Translations under genes and position numbers: made by a program
The notes under the pieces: generated by a model
Seen by the model: the letters and a program-made list of their open reading frames with translations, nothing else
Told to the model about the DNA's origin: nothing
The model's database searches: none
Shown here: positions 29,779-37,173 of the stretch, in pieces
Numbering within the stretch: the first letter of the stretch is position 1
How the letters are laid out: every line of letters begins with the position of its first letter
Assembly: GCA_028718905.1 (NCBI GenBank)
Contig: JAQUKV010000014.1
Coordinates: 1 to 37,173, forward strand
Origin: Candidatus Peribacteraceae bacterium
GTDB lineage: Bacteria > Patescibacteriota > Gracilibacteria > Peribacterales > Peribacteraceae
Reading direction: 5' to 3'
DNA length: 37,173 nucleotides

Positions 29779-32130
29779 GTGCAGCGGATGTTCGTTTTTC
29801 TTCTCACCGGCCTGCTCGTCTCCACAACCGCCGCCCAGTCGCAGCCGTTTCTCGATGTCGTCGGACATCCGCAGTATGTGCAGATCGAGACACTGCGTAT
29901 GCACGGCATCGTGCAGGGGTACGGGTACGGGCTTTACCGGCCCTACATCCCGATCAACCGCGCGGAGTTTTTGAAGATGCTCACACTCGCGGTGTACGGA
30001 CAGCAACTCGCCGGGTCTGCGGAGGCATGCTTCACGGATTTCACGGGTGCGCCGCAATGGTTCTGGAGCGCCGCCTGCACCGCAAAGAGCTTCGGAATCA
30101 TCACAGGGTACCCAGATGGCACATTCCGCGGGGGGGAGACTGTGAATCTGGTCGAGGCGCTGGCCATGGCGGAACGTGCGTGGCAGATGCCGGCCCCGTA
30201 CTACTTCCATGAACCGTCCTACTGGTACGACCCGTATTTCGATGCGGTGCTGGACAAGGGCATTGCCGAGTACTTCCTGAGGAATCCCGGGCACCTGCTC
30301 ACGCGCGGGGATGCCGCGTGGCTGTTCATCGCACTCGGACAGCGCCTCGCCACTGTCGGCGAATCGACGTCATCATTCTCTTCGGTATCCTCGGCTTCTT
30401 CGGTTTCGTCGGTATCCTCGGCTGCGTCTGTTTCATCCGTCTACGTGCACAATGTGTGCGGGAACGGAGTCAAAGAGGGGACGGAACAGTGCGATGACGG
30501 CAACGCGGAGGACGGTGACGGCTGCAGCTCGATCTGTGTCATCGTTCCCGAGCCGGTCCAGCACTCCGCGATCCGTCTGGATCAGCGCGCCCTCGGTGCG
30601 GATACGGTCGCCGGCGGCTCCAGCCAAACGGTCATCTTCTCGTTCGACGCCAATGCGCGGTGGCAGGATGCCATTCTTACGGGGCTCAAGTTCGATGCGG
30701 TGCAGGGGGCATTCACGGCTGCGGTGAATTACCGGCTGTATGAGGATCAGGACGGCAACGGCAAGCCCGAGTCACTGGTAGGCTCCGGTCTGGTGCGCGA
30801 CAACGTGCTCTCCTTCTCCGGTCTGGGTGCACGTATTTTCATCCTTCGCGGCAAGCGCTTCGAGATCCGTGCCGATCTGGTGCAGACCTCGGGCAGCCTG
30901 GCTCTGGGGTTCATGACCAGTGACACCGCGTACGTGGAAGCGGTCGGCGCCATCGACGGACGGGAGCTCGTCGGCATCCGCACGGATCAGGGAGGCTGTC
31001 CCCGTGCCGACAACTGCTGGATTGCGGTCTACACGCTGGCTTCCACGCCCGTCACGCTCACGGGGCGCGGAAACCTGTTCGTCACGGAGGCCTCGCAGCC
31101 GGTGCGCAGCCACCAGCTTCTTGCGGGCGCACAATCGGCGGATCTGCTGCGCTTGAGTTTCCGCGCGACGGACGAAGACATCCGCGTCCGGCGGATCACG
31201 ATCACCGGCGCCTCCGCCGCCGTTGCAGAGATTCAGTTCTTCAGTCCGGCGGCTCCGGCGCCTTTTGCCACGGCGCACACGTCGGGGTGCCGCACTCCCG
31301 CTGCCGGCACATTCTGCACGGCCGTGGATTTCACGGTGCGCAAAGACATTCTGCAGGATGTGATCGTGCGTGTGTTGCTCACTTCGGCGGATGACGGGGC
31401 CAAGAGCGGCGATACGTTCGCCCTCACGCTTTCGGACGCATCCTCCGGTCTGGACAATCCCATAGAGGCAACGGGCATCGCCTCGCAGGAGGATCTGACC
31501 CAGAATGACGGGGATTTCAGCGCGGAGGGCGAAGTTTTCATCGGTCGCGCGGCTGCGGGGGCGAACACCCCCATCACGGGGCCCACGCACGACGTGGCGC
31601 ATGCCGCGCTCAAGATCATCACGAATGCCGCGTCGGATCCGGATGGCACCGTGGTTCCCACGGGCACCCGCACGATCGGCGTCTTCCGTTTCACGGCGCA
31701 GGACAGGCCCGCGGCCGCCCGTACGTCCCGCTCCGTCACGCTCACCACATTCTCGTTCGATGTGACGGCCACCAACGTGCTCTTTGGAACAGGCGGTTTT
31801 GCGCTGGTCAACATGCTGTCGCCCACCGTGGCCGCCCCGTGCTCCCAAACGGCCCGTACGGGGGATATCCGCGTGACCTGCTCCGGCTTCGTCGCGTACG
31901 GCGTGAATACGGCCATCCCTTTCGGCGACTACGTGACACTGGGGCTCAAAGGCACCATCGAGAATGCCCAGACGTCATCCGTCGGCAACAGCACGTTGCA
32001 GGTCAGTCTCTCGTCGATCAACAACCGCGACGCGTCGGGTAGTGTCATATGGAATGACGGCACCAGCGCGTTTTACTGGGTGGATCTTCCCGATGCGGAA
32101 ATCCGCTCGACGCTCTATCGGATCCCGTAA
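29779..32130 (+). CDS. Large SLH-domain surface protein with Cys-rich DUF4215-like motif
   Basis: A 783-residue predicted exported protein. GTG 29779 gives the signal peptide MQRMFVFLLTGLLVSTTAAQ. SLH repeats span about residues 20-190 (IVQGYGYGLYRPYIPINRAE; GIITGYPDGTFRGGETVNLV; a third ending LLTRGDAAWLF). A Ser/Val-rich linker (about 195-225) leads to CGNGVKEGTEQCDDGNAEDG followed by DGCSSICV, a DUF4215/myxococcal Cys-rich repeat that probably binds metal or is disulphide-bonded. The remaining ~500 residues are Thr/Ala/Gly-rich and beta-like, as in extracellular adhesin or S-layer stalks. It is the largest SLH protein here and could be a major envelope component. It converges with typA. 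Confidence 0.82.
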   Translation: MQRMFVFLLTGLLVSTTAAQSQPFLDVVGHPQYVQIETLRMHGIVQGYGYGLYRPYIPINRAEFLKMLTLAVYGQQLAGSAEACFTDFTGAPQWFWSAACTAKSFGIITGYPDGTFRGGETVNLVEALAMAERAWQMPAPYYFHEPSYWYDPYFDAVLDKGIAEYFLRNPGHLLTRGDAAWLFIALGQRLATVGESTSSFSSVSSASSVSSVSSAASVSSVYVHNVCGNGVKEGTEQCDDGNAEDGDGCSSICVIVPEPVQHSAIRLDQRALGADTVAGGSSQTVIFSFDANARWQDAILTGLKFDAVQGAFTAAVNYRLYEDQDGNGKPESLVGSGLVRDNVLSFSGLGARIFILRGKRFEIRADLVQTSGSLALGFMTSDTAYVEAVGAIDGRELVGIRTDQGGCPRADNCWIAVYTLASTPVTLTGRGNLFVTEASQPVRSHQLLAGAQSADLLRLSFRATDEDIRVRRITITGASAAVAEIQFFSPAAPAPFATAHTSGCRTPAAGTFCTAVDFTVRKDILQDVIVRVLLTSADDGAKSGDTFALTLSDASSGLDNPIEATGIASQEDLTQNDGDFSAEGEVFIGRAAAGANTPITGPTHDVAHAALKIITNAASDPDGTVVPTGTRTIGVFRFTAQDRPAAARTSRSVTLTTFSFDVTATNVLFGTGGFALVNMLSPTVAAPCSQTARTGDIRVTCSGFVAYGVNTAIPFGDYVTLGLKGTIENAQTSSVGNSTLQVSLSSINNRDASGSVIWNDGTSAFYWVDLPDAEIRSTLYRIP

Positions 32131-32135
32131 GGCAC

Positions 32136-33932
<1,797 letters not shown>

Positions 33933-34040
33933 GAATCCCATGTACTTTACCAGAATCCGGCACCTGCGGGAATGCTTGAGGGTGCGGTTTCTCCGGAATT
34001 TGGCTCACGAAAGAGACAGAGATGCGATTGCATCCCATGC

Positions 34041-34082
34041 AAAAACCCCGCGCCCGTCATTGAGACGAAGCACGGGGGATGC
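34041..34082 (-). terminator. Terminator of the cold-shock gene
   Basis: Minus strand: CCCCGTGC pairs with GCGCGGGG (one G-T) around a loop of about 15 nt, followed by TTTTTGC. Confidence 0.7.
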
Positions 34083-34095
34083 AGGAATAGCCGAA

Positions 34096-34290
34096 TTACG
34101 CAGCGACGACGTTCTCCGCCTTCGGGCCCTTGTCTCCTTTCACGATGTCAAACTGCACGGTGTCGCCGACATTCATATTGTCGTACTGTCCGTTGCAGGC
34201 GCTGTTGTGAAAAAACACATCAGCCGAACCGGGGACGGTGATAAAACCGAAGCCCTTTTCGGTCTTCGTCTTAATGGTGCCTGTAGCCAT
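34096..34290 (-). CDS. Cold-shock protein (CspA family)
   Basis: A 64-residue single cold-shock domain that binds single-stranded RNA/DNA and acts as an RNA chaperone. RNP1 KGFGFITV and RNP2 DVFFHNSA are visible, and the C-terminal KGPKAENV is typical. One unusual feature is a cysteine right after the RNP2 segment (SACNGQYDNM). A -10 TAGAAT at 34336-34331 gives a leader of about 34 nt containing a U-run, short for a classic cspA thermosensor. It is a single gene with its own terminator. Confidence 0.95.
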   Translation of the reverse strand: MATGTIKTKTEKGFGFITVPGSADVFFHNSACNGQYDNMNVGDTVQFDIVKGDKGPKAENVVAA

Positions 34291-34330
34291 ACTAACTAAT
34301 GGGGAAAAAAATGTGTCGAATGACGGAGGG

Positions 34331-34336
34331 ATTCTA
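34331..34336 (-). promoter_or_regulatory. -10 element of the cold-shock gene
   Basis: TAGAAT on the minus strand, 40 nt before ATG 34290. No good -35 is visible. Confidence 0.45.
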
Positions 34337-34466
34337 GGCTCTTTGCTTCTCCATAGCCATCATTAATTCGATATTCTCAAAAGCCCGTTTTAGCAGGGAC
34401 GGAGCGGCAAAGGAGTCATACGCTCCATATCCGCCGGTCTTCTGCCGGAGAGAGGGGCACGCTTTA

Positions 34467-34558
34467 TCTCTCAAAAGTTTGAGAGACAAGAAATCGTGTA
34501 TGCCCCCTCTCCATGAAGGAATCGTGAGTAAGGGTGGAGAGGGGGATAGGGGGTGAGG
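34467..34558. repeat. Palindromic repeats between the cold-shock and PBP genes
   Basis: TCTCTCAAA-AG-TTTGAGAGA (34467-34486), then CCCCCTCTCC (34503-34512) paired with GGAGAGGGGG (34536-34545) and followed by ATAGGGGGTGAGGC. The second unit is an inverted copy of the element at 6440-6498. These repeats fill most of the 311-bp gap 34291-34601, where no gene is seen. Confidence 0.75.
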
Positions 34559-34601
34559 CAATTGGCCAGAGGAATGCAATCGGCCTACCATAAACCACTT
34601 T

Positions 34602-36722
34602 ATGGCTTCTGTGTCCCCGCCCGCCCCACGCCCCCCCGCGAAGACGACGAAGCGCCGGATCCTGCGGCACAGCCTGTTCGCCAACTTTCTCGTCGTGAGT
34701 GCGATTCTGGTTCTGCAGCTCTCGGGCGTGTTGTCGTGGCTCCGGACCGTCGGTGCCGGCAGCTTCATGCGGCCACAAAGTGTCATCCTGACGGATGCCA
34801 ACGGGGCCGAGATGCGACGTGTGTATCTGGAGCAGGACCGTCTGGAACTGCCCGATGACGCCTTTTCACCCTTCCTCAAGCAGGCCGTCATCGCCATCGA
34901 GGACGAGCGGTTCTACTCGCGCAGCTGCATCGATCTGCGTGCCATCATCCGGGCGGCGGTCGCCAATTTCGCAGAGGCCGAATCGCAGGGGGCCTCGACC
35001 ATCACGCAACAGCTCACCGGCAATCTGATGCTCGACCGCAGCGACAAGAGCATCGCGCGCAAAACCGTGGAGCTGCTTCTCGCCTGCCGGCTGGAGCACG
35101 CGGTCAGCCGCGACAGGATTCTGGGCCTCTACTTAAACCACATGGCATTCGGGGGAGCCCTGTACGGAGCGGAAGAGGCCGCCCGCACGTACTTCGGCGT
35201 GAGTGCCGGCGATCTTTCGCTCGCGCAGTCCTCCGTACTCGCGGCCATGTTGCAGCGGCCCACGTACTTCAGCCCCTACGGCATTCATCTGCACACCGCA
35301 ATCTCGCGCGGGGCGGCACAGGCGATCCGCGAGGGCGCGATCGGCAGCGCGGAGCAGATTCCACCCGCCGATATCGACATCGGGCTCATCGGTACGCACT
35401 TCCTCACCGCGACGGGCTCGGTGTACGTGCGGGGACGCACCGATCTGGTATTGGACGCCATGCAGAGGAACGGATTCATCGGCGAGGCGCGGATCAGGCT
35501 GGCGCAGGAGGAGCTGAAGACCATGACGTTCGAGCGGCACACCGCCGCCATCGCCCTGCCGTATTTCGCGCTCGAGGTGCAGCGTCAGTTGAAGAGCGGT
35601 GCCGTACCCACCGACACCCCGTGCGATACCAAGGCGGGCGGCTGCATCGTCGAGACGACGCTCGATCCCGCATACCAGTCTCTTGCGGAGCGCATCATTC
35701 AGGAGCACGCCGATGCAATCCGCGCGCGGTTCGGAGCGGCGAATATCGCACTGGTGGCCGCCGATCGTGCGACGGGGCGCATCCTCGCCTACGTCGGCAA
35801 CGTGCGGTATAGCGATAACGAGCCGGGATCGATGATCGACATGGCGCGCATTCCCAGACAGCCGGGCTCGAGCTTCAAGCCCTTCGTCTACGCCGCGGCG
35901 TTTGCCGCTGGCATGAATCCGACGACGTTCCTTCTCGACGCGCCGCTCACCTTGGGCGGCGATCAGCCCCGCAACTACGAGGGCGGGTACCGCGACTGGA
36001 CCCAGATCAGCCATGCGCTGGCCGCCTCGCGCAATATCCCCGCCATCCGCACGCTCCTGATGGTCGGCGGCGAAGAGCCCGTTCTTGAGACGGCCGCGCG
36101 TGCCGGCATCACGACACCGCTCCTGACGCGTGACCGGAACCGGAAGGCCAATCCGCAATTCACGTTCGGCTATCCGCTGGCCATCGGCTCGGCCGAGACG
36201 CCGCTGATCGAGATGGTGCAGGGCTACCTCACGCTCGCCAATGCCGGCGTGCGCGTGCCGCTCACGGCAATCCAGAGCGTGCGCGCGGTGGATGGACGGC
36301 TCTTAAGTCCGCCCTCTGCCGGCGGAGAACAGGCGATCGAACCGCAGCATGCGCGTTGGCTCACTTCCATTCTCAGTGACACTTCCATCCGCCCCACACC
36401 CGCGTGGAACGAGGCGCTCACGGCCCCCGGCATCCAGACCGCCATCAAAACGGGAACGAGTGACCGCTGCGTACAGTACGATTTTGCCAGCGGCACCTGC
36501 ACGCTTCTGCCCGGCGACGTGTGGACACTGGGCTACTCGCCCGAATTCGTACTGGGCATCTGGGCGGGCAATGCCGATTACTCGGCTCTCTCACCGGGTG
36601 CGAGCGGCATGACGGTAACGGCACCACTCTGGAAAGAATTTATTGCGGGGGCACATGAGCTTAAGCCCGAAGGGCAGAAATGGTTCCCGCCCGCATTAAG
36701 TGAGAAGAAGAGGAGGGGGTGA
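34602..36722 (+). CDS. Class A penicillin-binding protein (PBP1A/PbpC-like)
   Basis: Bifunctional peptidoglycan glycosyltransferase/transpeptidase, 706 residues, anchored by one N-terminal helix (about 25-48). The GT51 domain has VIAIEDERFYSRSCID (catalytic Glu; the usual FxxH position reads FYSR), QGASTITQQLTGN and LYLNHMAFGGALYGAEEAA. The transpeptidase has PGSSFKPFVYAA (SxxK serine), ASRNIPAI (SxN) and IKTGTSDRC (KTG). The C-terminus is short. Start 34602 follows a TACCAT -10 candidate. A terminator lies at 36797-36820. It is the only peptidoglycan enzyme in the window. Confidence 0.93.
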   Translation: MASVSPPAPRPPAKTTKRRILRHSLFANFLVVSAILVLQLSGVLSWLRTVGAGSFMRPQSVILTDANGAEMRRVYLEQDRLELPDDAFSPFLKQAVIAIEDERFYSRSCIDLRAIIRAAVANFAEAESQGASTITQQLTGNLMLDRSDKSIARKTVELLLACRLEHAVSRDRILGLYLNHMAFGGALYGAEEAARTYFGVSAGDLSLAQSSVLAAMLQRPTYFSPYGIHLHTAISRGAAQAIREGAIGSAEQIPPADIDIGLIGTHFLTATGSVYVRGRTDLVLDAMQRNGFIGEARIRLAQEELKTMTFERHTAAIALPYFALEVQRQLKSGAVPTDTPCDTKAGGCIVETTLDPAYQSLAERIIQEHADAIRARFGAANIALVAADRATGRILAYVGNVRYSDNEPGSMIDMARIPRQPGSSFKPFVYAAAFAAGMNPTTFLLDAPLTLGGDQPRNYEGGYRDWTQISHALAASRNIPAIRTLLMVGGEEPVLETAARAGITTPLLTRDRNRKANPQFTFGYPLAIGSAETPLIEMVQGYLTLANAGVRVPLTAIQSVRAVDGRLLSPPSAGGEQAIEPQHARWLTSILSDTSIRPTPAWNEALTAPGIQTAIKTGTSDRCVQYDFASGTCTLLPGDVWTLGYSPEFVLGIWAGNADYSALSPGASGMTVTAPLWKEFIAGAHELKPEGQKWFPPALSEKKRRG

Positions 36723-36750
36723 GGGGATATTTATTTGGTTAAATGTTCGA

Positions 36751-36777
36751 TAAGTTATTGTGACCAATCTTGGTCAC
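36751..36777 (+). other. Hairpin downstream of the PBP gene
   Basis: GTGACCA-ATCT-TGGTCAC is a perfect 7-bp inverted repeat in the AT-rich region after the PBP stop. It could be an operator or 3' stabilising hairpin. The region 36723-37057 holds no gene, only this hairpin, a terminator and the RNA candidate. Confidence 0.5.
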
Positions 36778-36796
36778 TAAGGCTGTTTTTGGCTTT

Positions 36797-36820
36797 AAAT
36801 CCTGTTTCTCTAGGATTTTT
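36797..36820 (+). terminator. Terminator downstream of the PBP gene
   Basis: AAATCCT (36797-36803) pairs with AGGATTT (36812-36818) around an 8-nt loop, followed by further T residues. Confidence 0.65.
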
Positions 36821-36832
36821 CTGCCAGTTTGC

Positions 36833-36838
36833 TATACT
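36833..36838 (+). promoter_or_regulatory. -10 element of the structured RNA
   Basis: TATACT, 6-7 nt before the predicted RNA 5' region AAGCAGGTG. No clear -35 box. Confidence 0.5.
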
Positions 36839-36842
36839 ACAA

Positions 36843-36932
36843 GCAGGTGTTTGGAGGGTTCGCCCTCTCACGGCTAAACCATAAGCTGTAACCAAACACC
36901 TATCAAAGTACCTGCCTCTCGGCAGGTTTTTT
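36843..36932 (+). ncRNA. Structured small RNA candidate: three-way junction plus terminator
   Basis: P1: AGGTGTTTGG (36845-36854) pairs perfectly with CCAAACACCT (36892-36901). Inside it, P2 is AGGG-UUCG-CCCU (36855-36866) and P3 is ACGGCT (36870-36875) with AGCTGT (36884-36889), loop AAACCATA. An intrinsic terminator follows: ACCTGCC-TCTC-GGCAGGT and five T. The 5' GCAGGT (36843-36848) could also pair with ACCTGC of the terminator (36910-36915), which is incompatible with P1 and suggests a switch or attenuator. No plus-strand gene follows in the window, so a free-standing RNA of about 90 nt is more likely. No known family recognised. Confidence 0.65.
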
Positions 36933-37057
36933 GAACATCAATCTTCTGCGGGATATCCACTATGTAATTTTCTCGTGTTTGATTTCTCATCCATCCGCCA
37001 ATACGGAATAAGACTCCAGAAAAACCGTTGTCCATTTTCAATTCTTTTGGCTCAAGA

Positions 37058-37173
37058 CTAGTTAAGAGGATGTTTTCGAAAGAGGGACAGTAAGAGATTA
37101 TACAGGTTTTCGTGACGATGATTAAATCTGAATTCGCATTCTTTCAAGTGAAGGTAGAACGTCTGTTTATGAA
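37058..37173 (-). mobile_element. IS1595/ISXO2-type transposase, C-terminal fragment (cut by window edge)
   Basis: Reading from the right edge on the minus strand, the frame gives HKQTFYLHLKECEFRFNHRH, then a short Leu-rich tail ending FRKHPLN and TAG at 37060-37058. The FYLHLKE-x-EFRFNxR signature is the end of ISXO2-like (IS1595 family) DDE transposases. The rest of the gene lies beyond the window. The local sequence is AT-richer than the chromosome to the left. The insertion-sequence end should lie between about 36935 and 37058; gggatatccacta at 36951 is a possible terminal repeat, unconfirmed. Confidence 0.8.

Noticed and set aside
34334..34897. A 187-codon minus-strand frame upstream of the cold-shock gene
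   Set aside because: It is antisense to the PBP N-terminus and runs through the palindromic repeats; no domain or start signal is visible.

Overview
The window is a GC-rich bacterial chromosome segment, except for an AT-richer right edge. Its composition and content fit a Candidate Phyla Radiation lineage of the Peregrinibacteria/Peribacteria kind: five SLH-domain envelope proteins, many promoters that sit directly on the start codon, an IS1595-type transposase remnant, and odd fusions of essential genes. TGA ends many genes here (for example the ABC permease and the M20 peptidase), so the UGA-to-Gly recoding of Gracilibacteria does not apply. The taxonomic placement is inference.

Layout. 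1-441 is tmRNA (minus strand). 653-2201 is a two-gene DrrA/ABC-2 exporter operon. 2290-4140 holds two SLH proteins. 4287-5744 encodes a FliA/WhiG-like sigma factor with an unusual N-terminal half. 5810-6393 holds two small genes. 6584-11494 is a giant isoleucyl-tRNA synthetase carrying three histidine-phosphatase domains. 11618-12937 is an M20 peptidase. 13091-14774 holds two poorly known genes, the second GNAT-like. 14775-21257 (minus strand) holds a RelA/SpoT homologue fused to a DMT/EamA-type membrane domain, a thioredoxin-like protein and UvrA. 21542-27837 mixes two SLH proteins and a small membrane-anchored protein with riboflavin genes (ribE, ribH, ribBA) and a ProX-type tRNA deacylase. 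27962-28497 holds a 21-residue polycation gene and a small unknown gene. 28604-28869 is a perfect 94-bp tandem repeat running into tRNA-Arg(UCG). 29112-32130 encodes a charged coiled-coil protein and a large SLH surface protein. 32136-36722 holds TypA/BipA, a cold-shock protein and a class A PBP. 36833-36932 looks like a free-standing structured RNA, and the last ~115 bases are the C-terminus of an IS1595/ISXO2-type transposase.

Themes. Translation and stress genes (tmRNA, IleRS, ProX-like deacylase, RSH, TypA, Csp) sit beside cell-envelope genes (SLH proteins, PBP, exporter). Many genes have a sigma70-type -10 hexamer ending 6-10 nt before the start codon and no Shine-Dalgarno sequence, which suggests widespread leaderless mRNAs. 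GC-rich palindromic repeats are scattered between genes, and two sets lie in frame inside uvrA and ribE, lengthening the proteins by about 34 and 60 residues. The strongest candidates for undescribed biology are the IleRS with three phosphatase domains, the RSH-transporter fusion, the three-helix-turn-helix sigma factor, the structured RNA at 36.8 kb, and the tRNA-like tandem repeat.
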